Below, piece after piece: positions 34,714-42,808 of a stretch of DNA of 64,000 bases (the stretch's first letter is position 1; every line of letters starts with the position of its first letter). This DNA is from Poriferisodalis sp965116715 (GTDB lineage Bacteria > Actinomycetota > Acidimicrobiia > Acidimicrobiales > Poriferisodalaceae). The notes under the pieces were generated by a model. The model was not told the DNA's origin, did no database searches, and saw nothing but the letters and a program-made list of their open reading frames with translations. The DNA lies in the NCBI GenBank assembly GCA_965116715.1, contig OZ220724.1, positions 1,488,001 to 1,552,000 of the forward strand, written 5' to 3'. The position numbers were made by a program, and so were the translations under genes.

Positions 34714-35594
34714 AGGCGGCGGACCGTGGCGGCTTGGCCCGTGGTGCCGTATGCCATGCCCGCCATGCGGTGCAAGTTCCGCGTGTTGTGCATCCGCCCA
34801 TGGATGCGCGGACCGGCGGCAAGCATGGCGCCGTCAACCACGAGTTGCTGGCCGCTCACAAACTTGCTCTCGTCACTGGCCAGGAACAGCGCCATGGACG
34901 CGATGTCAGTGCCCTCGCCCCGGTCCGGCCACGGCTGCATATCCGACATGACCTCCTCAGCCTGGGCCTCGTTGCCGCTGTGCATCAACGGCGTGAAGAT
35001 CAGGCCCGGGCAGATGGCGTTGACGCGAATGCGGTGAGGCGCCAGTTCCAGGCCGGTGGTTTGCGCAAGGCTGATGACCGCAGCCTTGGCCGCCGAGTAC
35101 GCCTGCGGTCCGGCGCCGCCGCCGACGCCGGCGATCGATGCGGTGTTGATGATGGAGCCGCCGGTGCCTTGGGGGATCATGACCCGGGCGGCGTGCTTGG
35201 TGCCCAGCATCACCGAGCGCACCAGGATGGCGAACGTCTCGTCCCAGGCGTCCGCGTCCAGCTCGGTGATCGGGCCGAACGCCCCGCCGATGCCCGCGTT
35301 GTTGAACACCACATCCAGCCGGCCGAAGGCCTCGACCGCCAGCTCGGTCATCGCCGCGACGTCGTCCTCCACCGCCACATCGGTGCGCGTGAAGCGAGCG
35401 CGGTCGCCGAGGCCGGCGCCGGTCAGCTCCTCCATGAATGCATGCCCAGCGTCGGCGTTGAGGTCGCCGATCACCACCGAGGCACCCTCGGCCAGGAATC
35501 GCTCAACCGTCGACCGTCCCATGCCGCTGGCGCCGCCGGTGATCACCGCGGCCTTGCCGGCCAGCCGCCCATCAGCATCGCTGCCCTCGCTCAT
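34710..35594 (-). CDS. SDR-family oxidoreductase
   Basis: 294 residues, a classical short-chain dehydrogenase. TGGASGMG (cofactor loop), NNAGIGG, and the catalytic set Ser (in NTASIAG) with Y-x3-K (YSAAK). GDLNADA after strand 2, with an acidic residue, suggests NAD rather than NADP. C-terminal segment (residues about 255-294) extends beyond the standard 250-residue core with an Arg/His-rich tail. An AGGGGAGG ribosome site precedes the ATG. Substrate unknown. Its stop overlaps the convergent CoA-transferase stop. Confidence 0.92.
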   Translation of the reverse strand: MSEGSDADGRLAGKAAVITGGASGMGRSTVERFLAEGASVVIGDLNADAGHAFMEELTGAGLGDRARFTRTDVAVEDDVAAMTELAVEAFGRLDVVFNNAGIGGAFGPITELDADAWDETFAILVRSVMLGTKHAARVMIPQGTGGSIINTASIAGVGGGAGPQAYSAAKAAVISLAQTTGLELAPHRIRVNAICPGLIFTPLMHSGNEAQAEEVMSDMQPWPDRGEGTDIASMALFLASDESKFVSGQQLVVDGAMLAAGPRIHGRMHNTRNLHRMAGMAYGTTGQAATVRRL

Positions 35595-35760
35595 CGTGCT
35601 GTCCTCCCCTGCTGTCGAAATGTGACGCCGCGATTGTCGCCCATGGAAGGTCGCCGCGCCCCGGCATTGCTGCGCGCAAGCTGTGTCACGCCGTTCCGCT
35701 GACGGCCGAGCCCTGACGTGAGAGAATCCGAACGGGCACCAGGTTTCACCGGGGGGAATC

Positions 35761-36975
35761 ATGACGACGACTGTCCAGCGCCAGCTCACCGCCGAAGGCG
35801 GCCAGCGCCACATGCACGAGGTGCACAAGATCGCGCACGCCGGCGCAGTGGACGCCGACGGCCACATCCTCGAGCCGCCCGACCTGTGGGAGGAGTACCT
35901 CGAGGACCGCTTCAAGGACCGGGCGCTGCGCATCGAGATCGAGCCCGAGCGCGGCCTGGAAGTGCTCATGATCGACAACCAGCGCAGCAAGCTGGCCCGC
36001 CCCGGCATGGTCTCGACGCTGGGCGCCATGGGCGCACCCGATCTGCCCGACATCATGTTCAATCCGGACCGCACCTACGTCGGCGAGATTCCCTTCGGCG
36101 CCATGGACCCCCACCAGCGGATCGAGCTGCTCGATGCCGAAGGCCTCGACATCGCGGTGCTGCTGCCGACGATGGGGCTGCTGTGGGAAGCCGAGCTCGA
36201 AGATGCCGAGCTGAGCCAGGCCTACACGCGGGCTTACAACCGCTGGATCTGCGAGTTCTGCCGGGATCATTCCGACCGGCTCGTTCCCGTCGCCCACATC
36301 TCGATGACCGACCCGGTGGCTGCGGCGGCCGAGCTGCGGCGCTCGGTGGCCGACGGCGCACGGGGCTGCTTCGTGGCACCGTTCACGCACAGCACCCGCC
36401 CGCTCGGTCACCCCGACCACGACCCGGTGTACGAGGCCGCACAGGATCTCGGCGTGCCGTTCGCCATTCACCCCACCTTCGAGCCCCAGTGGACCAAGGG
36501 CACCCGCATGGGCACGTGGGAGCACGTGCGCGAGCTGCGTCTGACGGCGTCAATGACCGCGTCGGACGGTGTGCGGCATCAGTTCGTGTCGCTGTTCGAC
36601 TACGGCGTCTTCGAGCGGTTCCCGGAACTGAAGGTGCTGGTGCTCGAATCAGGCGGCGGTTGGCTCGGCTACTGCCTGGACCGCATCGATGCTGTGTTCG
36701 GCCATACCTACACCGGCACCCGGGTGCCGCTCGAGATGAAGCCCAGCGAGTACTTCATGCGGCAGGTGTGGATCTCGTGCGATCCCGACGAGCGCTCGAT
36801 ACCGGCCCTGGCGAAGCGCTACGGGCACGACCGGTTCATGTGGGCCAGCGACTTCCCCCACGCCGACCACACGCCCGAGTACGTGCTCGACCTCGACGAG
36901 CTCGTCGACATGTTCCCCGCAGAACAGCAGCGGGCGTTCGTCGGCGACAACGCCCGCCAAGTCTTCGACCTGTAG
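35761..36975 (+). CDS. Metal-dependent amidohydrolase (amidohydrolase 2 family)
   Basis: 404 residues, a TIM-barrel hydrolase of the amidohydrolase-2/ACMSD type. AVDADGHILEPPDLWEEYL near residue 30 has the D-x-D-x-H variant of the metal motif common in this branch; FAIHPTFEPQW holds the next His; ASDFPHADHTPE near the C-terminus holds the active-site Asp. The family includes decarboxylases and hydrolases acting on ring-cleavage products. A GGGGGA ribosome site precedes the ATG. A paralogue-like protein with the same motif layout is encoded at 61154-62326. Confidence 0.9.
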   Translation: MTTTVQRQLTAEGGQRHMHEVHKIAHAGAVDADGHILEPPDLWEEYLEDRFKDRALRIEIEPERGLEVLMIDNQRSKLARPGMVSTLGAMGAPDLPDIMFNPDRTYVGEIPFGAMDPHQRIELLDAEGLDIAVLLPTMGLLWEAELEDAELSQAYTRAYNRWICEFCRDHSDRLVPVAHISMTDPVAAAAELRRSVADGARGCFVAPFTHSTRPLGHPDHDPVYEAAQDLGVPFAIHPTFEPQWTKGTRMGTWEHVRELRLTASMTASDGVRHQFVSLFDYGVFERFPELKVLVLESGGGWLGYCLDRIDAVFGHTYTGTRVPLEMKPSEYFMRQVWISCDPDERSIPALAKRYGHDRFMWASDFPHADHTPEYVLDLDELVDMFPAEQQRAFVGDNARQVFDL

Positions 36976-37029
36976 CGGCAGCGCTCCTCGGCATCAGAGA
37001 ACCGCTCAATGTGATGCTATGAAGTCTTC

Positions 37030-37200
37030 GTGAGAACGGTCATCACCTTGCCGGATCATCTCTATACCGAAGCGAAGCGACGCGCGGCCGAACAGGGGAT
37101 CAGCTTCGCGGAGTTTGTGCGGCGACTTTTCCACAGAGAACTCGGGACTGCGGCGCCTCAGGTGAGCGCCGAGACAGACGCTCTCAGGAATCCGTGGTGA
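37030..37200 (+). CDS. Orphan ribbon-helix-helix antitoxin-like protein
   Basis: 56 residues from a GTG start. It begins VRTVITLPDHLYTEAKRRAA and continues EQGISFAEFVRRLF, the pattern of CopG/VapB-type ribbon-helix-helix DNA-binding proteins. No toxin gene follows directly; the next genes are a separate RHH gene and a PIN toxin. It may be a remnant of a pair that lost its toxin, or a free-standing regulator or anti-addiction gene. It is too short to be noticed easily but has a conserved family pattern over its whole length. Confidence 0.7.
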   Translation: MRTVITLPDHLYTEAKRRAAEQGISFAEFVRRLFHRELGTAAPQVSAETDALRNPW

Positions 37201-37212
37201 GGGCGCATTCAT

Positions 37213-37228
37213 TCCTACTTTGGTAGGA
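37213..37228. promoter_or_regulatory. TA operator and -10 region before vapB-like gene
   Basis: TCCTAC and its complement GTAGGA flank a 4-base spacer, giving a 16-bp dyad. The right half overlaps TAGGAT (37224-37229), a -10 hexamer 6 bases before the ATG at 37236. The layout fits autorepression by the RHH antitoxin and a leaderless mRNA. Confidence 0.6.
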
Positions 37229-37235
37229 TGGCGGA

Positions 37236-37463
37236 ATGGGCACGGCCAAGCGGAAGGTTTCGATCTCTCTCGACGCAGAACTCGTCAGAGCGCTGGAAGC
37301 GGAGAGCGAGTCGCTCTCGTCACAGGTTAACGAGGCAGTGCGTATCGAGTTCACGCGACGTCGGCGCCGAGTGCTGCTCGACGAGATGCTGCAGGAGTTC
37401 GAGCGCAGTGAGGGACCTTCCGAGGAGGCCCTCGTGGACAAGTACACGGCACTGCTGGCGTGA
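37236..37463 (+). CDS. VapB-like ribbon-helix-helix antitoxin
   Basis: 75 residues. The N-terminus KRKVSISLDAELVRALEAES, then SLSSQVNEAVRIEF, is an RHH DNA-binding domain; the acidic C-terminus (EMLQEFERSEGPSEEALVDKY) would wrap and neutralise the toxin. Its stop overlaps the GTG of the PIN toxin by GTGA, the usual antitoxin-toxin coupling. It should bind its own promoter at the dyad at 37213-37228 and, with the toxin, repress the operon. Confidence 0.85.
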   Translation: MGTAKRKVSISLDAELVRALEAESESLSSQVNEAVRIEFTRRRRRVLLDEMLQEFERSEGPSEEALVDKYTALLA

Positions 37464-37873
37464 GTCGAGCGCTCGTCTTGGATTCGGAGGCGTTGTCGGC
37501 CTTGGCGCGCCCGCAAGGGCAGCGCTTTGCCGAAGTCAGAGCTGCGCTGGAGGCGGCCCGTCGACTGCGGCGCGATGTACTCGTCCCGGCAGTGGTCTTG
37601 GCAGAGCTGTACCGCGGGCCGAGTCTGAACCAGGTCGTCGACGCCTGTCTCAGCCGCGAGACGGGCCTTGAAGTTCGTGAGACAGACCGAGAACTCGCTC
37701 GCCTCGTGGGCAGCGTCCTTGCGACGGCGCAGGCGGACTCGAGGGACCTCGTCGATGCCCACTGCGTCGCTGCTGCTGTTGAGGCCGGCGGCGGTGTAGT
37801 GATGACCGGCGACCGGCGCGATCTCGAACGGCTTGCAGCGCCCTACCCCCATGTCCACGTTGCGCCCATCTGA
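37460..37873 (+). CDS. VapC-like PIN-domain toxin RNase
   Basis: 137 residues, a PIN domain. The acidic metal-binding residues are in place: Asp8 (VLDSEAL), Glu49 (VLAELYRG), Asp99 (DLVDAHCVAAA) and Asp118 (TGDRRDLERL). VapC toxins cleave specific RNAs, often tRNA or rRNA, when freed from VapB. It follows the RHH antitoxin with a GTGA overlap. Target RNA cannot be read from sequence. Confidence 0.9.
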   Translation: MSRALVLDSEALSALARPQGQRFAEVRAALEAARRLRRDVLVPAVVLAELYRGPSLNQVVDACLSRETGLEVRETDRELARLVGSVLATAQADSRDLVDAHCVAAAVEAGGGVVMTGDRRDLERLAAPYPHVHVAPI

Positions 37874-37989
37874 GGGAACTCTGCGCAGTCCTCAGCCGGC
37901 CTCGGGGACGCGGAAGACCTCATGGCTTCGTCGCCCAAGTGGTTGATGGCGTCGACCTCTTTGGGCTTGGCAGTCCTCTTCGCCGCTGT

Positions 37990-38352
37990 TCAAGCCTCCC
38001 CGTGTTCCACCAGAACACCACGAAGCACTTCGATGAGTTGAGGCACCTTGACGGTCACGGTGTTCCAGATCGAATCTTCGTCCAGACCTTCATAGTCGTG
38101 AGCGACGCGGTTCCTCACGGCACGGATGTCGGACCATGGGACTGCGCCGAGTTCATCTCGGATGGTGGGGGGCACCCGGCTGGCCGCCTCGGCGATGATG
38201 ACCAACTGCATGAGAGCAGCGTCGTAGACGACCCCACCGGCAACGAACTCAGCTTCCGGTACTCCTCGGACGTATGCCTGTGACGTCTCGGCAGCCTCCA
38301 CCATGCGTCGGATGTACGGCAGCCAATCGACGGGCTCGACGCATCTATACAT
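37990..38352 (-). CDS. HEPN-domain toxin (HepT-like)
   Basis: 120 residues. The helical HEPN fold ends in a clear RX4HXY ribonuclease motif: Arg80, His85 and Tyr87 in AVRNRVAHDYEGLD. In the studied HepT-MntA pairs the Tyr of this motif is adenylylated by the MNT partner, which blocks the RNase. Its ATG overlaps the 3' end of the MNT-fusion gene by 8 bases, so the module is co-translated antitoxin first. Family length is normal; the start at 38352 leaves only the HEPN domain, whereas longer in-frame starts lie inside the partner gene. Confidence 0.88.
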   Translation of the reverse strand: MYRCVEPVDWLPYIRRMVEAAETSQAYVRGVPEAEFVAGGVVYDAALMQLVIIAEAASRVPPTIRDELGAVPWSDIRAVRNRVAHDYEGLDEDSIWNTVTVKVPQLIEVLRGVLVEHGEA

Positions 38353-39316
38353 CGATGGCCTCTCTCTCTGCGCTCGGCCGCACGTGAGCGCGCAGGTTCT
38401 TGCCAACGGCGATCTCGACGTTGCGCCCGAGTGCAGCTTCCAAGAAAGCACCCTCGCCGTGGCTGCCCCAGCTCGTCGGTTTCTCGCTGTATTCGACGAT
38501 GAGGTCAACATCGCTGATCAGTTGGGCCTCGTCTCGAGCGAACGACCCGAACAGCTGGAGACTCGATATTCCGAAGTCCTGCCGCAGACGCGGCTTGAGT
38601 TCTCGCAGAACAGCGAGCACCGCTTCACGGCTGTCGAGCGACGGTCTTCCTTCACGAAAGTTCTGCGCCTCACGGCGCGCCTGGGCGATGGCGGTCTTGA
38701 GGTCTTCGGAGTAATCCCAGTTGTTGCGAAGTTCGACGAACTGCCAGTAGCCCAACCCGCCGAGACGATTGACGCCGGGCACCCAGTAGTGGCGCATGGT
38801 CGCGGCCTTTTCCTTGGCGTCCTCGCCTCGGAAGCCCTTGACCTCCACCACGAGGTACAAGGGTTCTGCATCTGGGTCTGTATCGCTGATGCGCAGAATG
38901 AAGTCGGGCGCGTAGGTGCGGTACTGGCCGCCGGTGCGATACGGCACCTCGAAGCCCATTCCTTGGTTCTTGACGTAGGCCAGCGCGTCGGGACTGGCTT
39001 CGGCCACTGCGCAGAACTCAAGCTCCCAGTCACTGTCGCCGACCGCCCAGTTGACATGGCTGCGGTCAGCTCGGGTGCGCCAGCGCCGTTCCTTCGATGT
39101 GGTGAAGTTGACGTCGCGGGTCGTGCCGACTGGCGAGAACGGATCGAGCACGGCAGTCACTGGCTCGCCTGCCGCCCGTTCGGCCTCCAGCCGATCGTCA
39201 GGACGTTCAACGCGGTAGCTGGCGACCCGCGGGAACCGAATCTCCAGGGAGTCCCGCTCGGGGCTGATGGCATGCACCTGCACGGTCGATCTCGACTGCT
39301 CGTAGAAGTCGGGCAT
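38345..39316 (-). CDS. Fusion: type III restriction-subunit fragment + MNT nucleotidyltransferase antitoxin
   Basis: 323 residues in two unrelated parts. Residues about 25-200 resemble the C-terminal end of the restriction subunit of type III systems of the BPTD_3080 style: FPRVASYRVERP, TTSKERRW, SHVNWAVGDSDWE, YVKNQGMGFEVPY, then PDF (Asp139)...EVK (Glu158, Lys160), a PD-(D/E)xK nuclease core, and RHYWVPGVNRLG. Residues about 225-323 are a MNT domain with GSFARDEAQLISDVD (GS-x10-D-x-D; Ser258, Asp269, Asp271). The helicase and methylase parts are absent. It is partnered with the downstream HEPN toxin by an 8-base overlap. Whether the nuclease part is active or a relic is unknown. Confidence 0.8.
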   Translation of the reverse strand: MPDFYEQSRSTVQVHAISPERDSLEIRFPRVASYRVERPDDRLEAERAAGEPVTAVLDPFSPVGTTRDVNFTTSKERRWRTRADRSHVNWAVGDSDWELEFCAVAEASPDALAYVKNQGMGFEVPYRTGGQYRTYAPDFILRISDTDPDAEPLYLVVEVKGFRGEDAKEKAATMRHYWVPGVNRLGGLGYWQFVELRNNWDYSEDLKTAIAQARREAQNFREGRPSLDSREAVLAVLRELKPRLRQDFGISSLQLFGSFARDEAQLISDVDLIVEYSEKPTSWGSHGEGAFLEAALGRNVEIAVGKNLRAHVRPSAEREAIDV

Positions 39317-39382
39317 CTTGCCGTCACGCTACGCGGCCATCGCTCGGCAGCGTGCGTTCTCGCAGATCGTGACGCATCCGGC

Positions 39383-40888
39383 TCACTCTGGGTGGGGGAC
39401 ACCCAGCGCCGCCAGCGCTCGGACGGCGGCGTTGCGGCCGCAGAGGCCGTGTGCGCCTGCCCCGGGGGGCGTCGACGCAGAGCACAAATAGGTCCCTCGC
39501 ACGCCGGTGAAGTAGGGATCGCGGGCGGGTCGGGGCCGGAACAGCAGCTGAAGGGGCGACGAAGCGCCGCTCAGAATGTCGCCGCCGATGAAGTTCGGGT
39601 TGTAGACGGACATCTCGGTCGCCGAGCGCACCGCGGTTCCCACCACCCGCTCGGAGAACCCGGGAGCGAAACGCTCTATCTGGGCGATGATGGCTTCGGT
39701 GGCGTCACCGGTGTAGCCGTGGGGGACGTGGGCGTAGGTCCACAGCGGGTGGACATCGCCGACCGAGCGGCCGGGATCGGCCACATACTGCTGGCCGACC
39801 AGCACGAACGGCCGCTCAGGCATCTGGCCGCGATGGACTGCCAGTTCGTTGTCGAACACCTCGCGTGCATCCCCGCCGAGATGCACCGTGCCGGCGTCAC
39901 GGGCAGCCGTTGCACGCCACGGCACGTCACCCTCGATCGCAAAGTCGACCTTGAACGCCCCGGGGCCGTGGCGGAACCGCCGGTAGGCGCGGGCGACTCG
40001 ACGCGGCAACCGGTCGCCCATGATGTCGGCGGCCATTGATGGCGACACGTCGAGCAGCAGCAAGTCGGTCGGCGGCAGCTCGCCGGCCGAGCGAACCCGA
40101 ACCCCGGTCTCGACCCGTCCCCCGTGCGCCGTCACGTCGGCGACCAGCGCGTCGGCGATCGCCCCCGAACCGCCTTGCGCGACGACCCAGCCGTACTTGT
40201 GGCCTGCGGCCAGAATCATGAGACCGACCGCGCTGGTCATGGGCTGATCCAGGCGCCAGAACGCGTGTGCTGCAACGCCTGCCCACAAGGCCCGAGCTTG
40301 CTCGCTGCGCCAGAGGCGGCCCACAACTGTGGCGGGCGTCGCGGACACAGCCCCGAAACGGGCGGTGAGCAGCGGATGGCGTGGCACCCGCAGCAGTGGC
40401 TGCGTGATGTCTTCGAAGAGCGCATCGAGATCAGACGTCAACGCTTCAAAGAGCCGGCGCCACCGGGCTCCGTCGCCGCCCAGCCCCTCTGCGGTCTGCG
40501 CGATGGACTGGTACAGCACGCCGGCCGAGCCGTCGTCCAGGGGATGCGCGCAGTCAACGACGGGCGCGCACCATCGCAGACCGAGCGCCTCAAGGTCGAG
40601 TCCGCGCAGAAACGGTGACGCCGCGGCCACTGGGTGCACAGCGGAACACTGGTCGTGCACGAGGCCCGGCACGATCATCTCTGCGCTGCGCGTGCCACCC
40701 CCAATGGTGTCCGCCGCCTCCAGCACGGTCACGTCCACGCCTGCGTGCGCCAGGTGGACCGCAGCGGCCAGTCCGTTCGGCCCGCTGCCGACGACCGTCG
40801 CCGTCGTCACGGTGCTAGAAGCCGCGCCGGTAGGTCCGCCTTTCTGTTCTTGCACCAGTCGTTTCCCGCTCTTGTTCGCTTCGCTCAC
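39383..40888 (-). CDS. FAD-dependent oxidoreductase (phytoene-desaturase-like)
   Basis: 501 residues. The dinucleotide motif VVGSGPNGLAAAVHLAHAGVDVTVLE begins near residue 32, and the C-terminal block FTGVRGTYLCSASTPPGAGAHGLCGRNAA matches the phytoene desaturase/pyridine nucleotide-disulphide-independent amine oxidase superfamily. Activity is unknown; members desaturate or oxidise hydrophobic substrates. The GTG at 40888 is the furthest start; a GTG at residue 27 (40810) just before the FAD motif is an alternative, since the first 26 residues are low-complexity. Located 40 bases after the DUF3556 gene, it may be part of that operon. Confidence 0.82.
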   Translation of the reverse strand: MSEANKSGKRLVQEQKGGPTGAASSTVTTATVVGSGPNGLAAAVHLAHAGVDVTVLEAADTIGGGTRSAEMIVPGLVHDQCSAVHPVAAASPFLRGLDLEALGLRWCAPVVDCAHPLDDGSAGVLYQSIAQTAEGLGGDGARWRRLFEALTSDLDALFEDITQPLLRVPRHPLLTARFGAVSATPATVVGRLWRSEQARALWAGVAAHAFWRLDQPMTSAVGLMILAAGHKYGWVVAQGGSGAIADALVADVTAHGGRVETGVRVRSAGELPPTDLLLLDVSPSMAADIMGDRLPRRVARAYRRFRHGPGAFKVDFAIEGDVPWRATAARDAGTVHLGGDAREVFDNELAVHRGQMPERPFVLVGQQYVADPGRSVGDVHPLWTYAHVPHGYTGDATEAIIAQIERFAPGFSERVVGTAVRSATEMSVYNPNFIGGDILSGASSPLQLLFRPRPARDPYFTGVRGTYLCSASTPPGAGAHGLCGRNAAVRALAALGVPHPE

Positions 40889-40928
40889 GGGCCGCTCGGG
40901 CCACGGCTTCGCCTATCGGCTCAGCCTC

Positions 40929-42803
40929 TCAGCCGGTGTCGGCGGGGGGCATCACGACACCGTCGGCCGTCTGGCGGGGGATCAGCCAGTTTCCGTCGTG
41001 ATCGATGGAAGGCACTTTGCGGGCATTGCCCGGATGCGGCACGCCTTGGGGTTCGTAACCCTCCTTCCGCCACGTCACCGTGTGCGGGATCGGGCCGTCG
41101 GGCAGCCACGGCTGGGAGTTGTAGGCGTCGTCGTGGCGGTACCAGCCCTTCTCGACGGTTCCCAAGGCTGCGTCGATCACCCGGTACTGCACCCTGTTGG
41201 TGTACGCCGGCCGCGACTCGGTGAACACCGCAATCACATCGCCGGGTTCGTACTGGCACCGCTCCTGCCACGCTGCGATCAGCCGCTCGTCCAGGCAGTG
41301 CCCGTCGCCGAAGTTCCACCCTGTCAGCACATTGCTCAAGAACTCGCCCTCGCGCTGAATGCGCTTGTCGAGATCGTCGACGTGGCACATCAGGCCCGAG
41401 ATGTGCATGCGGCCCATCGGGTGCATCATGCGGAACGCCACCGCCTTCTGAATGAAGATCTCCGAGATCTCAGGGCCGAACAGCGGCTCGAGCTGGTCGA
41501 TCTGGTTGTCGGCGGACTTCACGATCTTGTCGTTGATCCGGTCTTCGATCTCCTTGTTGCGAAGCGAGAACGTCGCCGCCGCCCAGTTGCCGGCGTACTG
41601 CTTCATGCCCACCAGGAAGCTCACGTACTGCGGGCGGAAGGCGCCGAGCACGATGGGCGACAGCGCCGCAACCAGCACCACGACCAGCAGCACCGGCTCC
41701 ATGTCCCACACCGCGTAGCCGTTTCCGGCGTGGAAGTTCGAAAACAAGAACGCTGAGCAGAAGATGAAGAACACGTTCCACTCGAGCGGCACCGCCAGCG
41801 GGAACGTCGAGATGATGAAGGTGTGCAGCATCCAGATGGACACGATGGCAATCCACGTCGCCCATCCCCACGGAGAGAACAGCAGCACCAACGGCATGAT
41901 GAGCTCGCAGGTGGTGCCGCCGATATGGGCCAGCAGGTGCGTCGTTCGAGCCGGCCGGATGTCGCGGGGATAGTCCTTGACTGTCGCTTTGCGGAATCGA
42001 TCCCACACCACCCACGGCGTGTTCTGCACCATGATCGACACCGTCGAAGAGAACCCGTGCTGCAGCTTCGAGAAGCCGGCGCCCATCCAGATGATGACGA
42101 TGAAGACCTTGGCGGCGATGATCATGTCGACGAAGTTGCTGAACAGCGAGAAGCACAGCAGCGTGGGCACGTACTGCTCGGCCCGCGACGACAGAAAGAT
42201 GATCTTGTCGCGCATGGCCATCAGCAGGATCAAGCCGCAGTAGATCAGCGTCGCCCACTGCGGCAAGATGCCGGTGCGGCCGTCGGGCAGCCCGTCCACC
42301 TGCTCGGGTGACAGCACCAGCAGCAGGATCAGGCTGGCCAGGATCAGCTTGTACAGCCCGGTGTCCCACGGTGTGCGCCGATTGCCCTTGGTGAACGGCA
42401 CGTGCTTCGGATACGGCGGTACCCGGAGCGTGTCGTTCTGCCACCAGTAGAGGATTCCCCCGATGGGCGGGTCGAAGTGGAAGGCCAGCGGGCCGCAGGT
42501 GGCCGCCAGTCCCGTGATCTCGAGCAGGATCGTCCAGATCATCAGCTTCTGGTAGAGGATCGGCTCGTCCCACCAGCCGCCGATGTCGTTGAATTCGAGT
42601 CCGGCAGTGAACGCTCCGGCCACGATCAGCCCGAACAGCGCGTACAGGAAGATCTTCCACGCGTAGAACGTGCCGGTCTGCTTGGGCGTCCCGAACCCGT
42701 GCTCGACCCAGTGCAGTTGCAGCAGCTTCATCCGTTCGAAGAACGGAATCTTCGCAAACTCGTCGAGATCGACATCGGGCAGCTCAGCGGTGCGATACCC
42801 CAT
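40929..42803 (-). CDS. DUF3556 membrane protein
   Basis: 624 residues. The first 430 residues hold about 9-10 hydrophobic segments separated by charged loops (FYAWKIFLYALFGLIVAGAF, LILASLILLLVL, VFIVIIWMGAGFSKLQH and others), and the last 190 are soluble with many His/Trp residues (VDDLDKRIQREGEFL, HCLDERL). This matches the DUF3556 proteins of actinobacteria; their role is not known. It sits between LivF (5-base gap) and an FAD oxidoreductase, so it is probably made with the transporter. An AGAGG ribosome site precedes the ATG. It might be a membrane enzyme acting on the imported or related lipid substrate. Confidence 0.8.
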   Translation of the reverse strand: MGYRTAELPDVDLDEFAKIPFFERMKLLQLHWVEHGFGTPKQTGTFYAWKIFLYALFGLIVAGAFTAGLEFNDIGGWWDEPILYQKLMIWTILLEITGLAATCGPLAFHFDPPIGGILYWWQNDTLRVPPYPKHVPFTKGNRRTPWDTGLYKLILASLILLLVLSPEQVDGLPDGRTGILPQWATLIYCGLILLMAMRDKIIFLSSRAEQYVPTLLCFSLFSNFVDMIIAAKVFIVIIWMGAGFSKLQHGFSSTVSIMVQNTPWVVWDRFRKATVKDYPRDIRPARTTHLLAHIGGTTCELIMPLVLLFSPWGWATWIAIVSIWMLHTFIISTFPLAVPLEWNVFFIFCSAFLFSNFHAGNGYAVWDMEPVLLVVVLVAALSPIVLGAFRPQYVSFLVGMKQYAGNWAAATFSLRNKEIEDRINDKIVKSADNQIDQLEPLFGPEISEIFIQKAVAFRMMHPMGRMHISGLMCHVDDLDKRIQREGEFLSNVLTGWNFGDGHCLDERLIAAWQERCQYEPGDVIAVFTESRPAYTNRVQYRVIDAALGTVEKGWYRHDDAYNSQPWLPDGPIPHTVTWRKEGYEPQGVPHPGNARKVPSIDHDGNWLIPRQTADGVVMPPADTG

Positions 42804-42808
42804 GGTGA

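Noticed and set aside
37874..37989. Intergenic space between VapC and the convergent HEPN gene examined for a terminator.
   Set aside because: No stem with a T-run was found.
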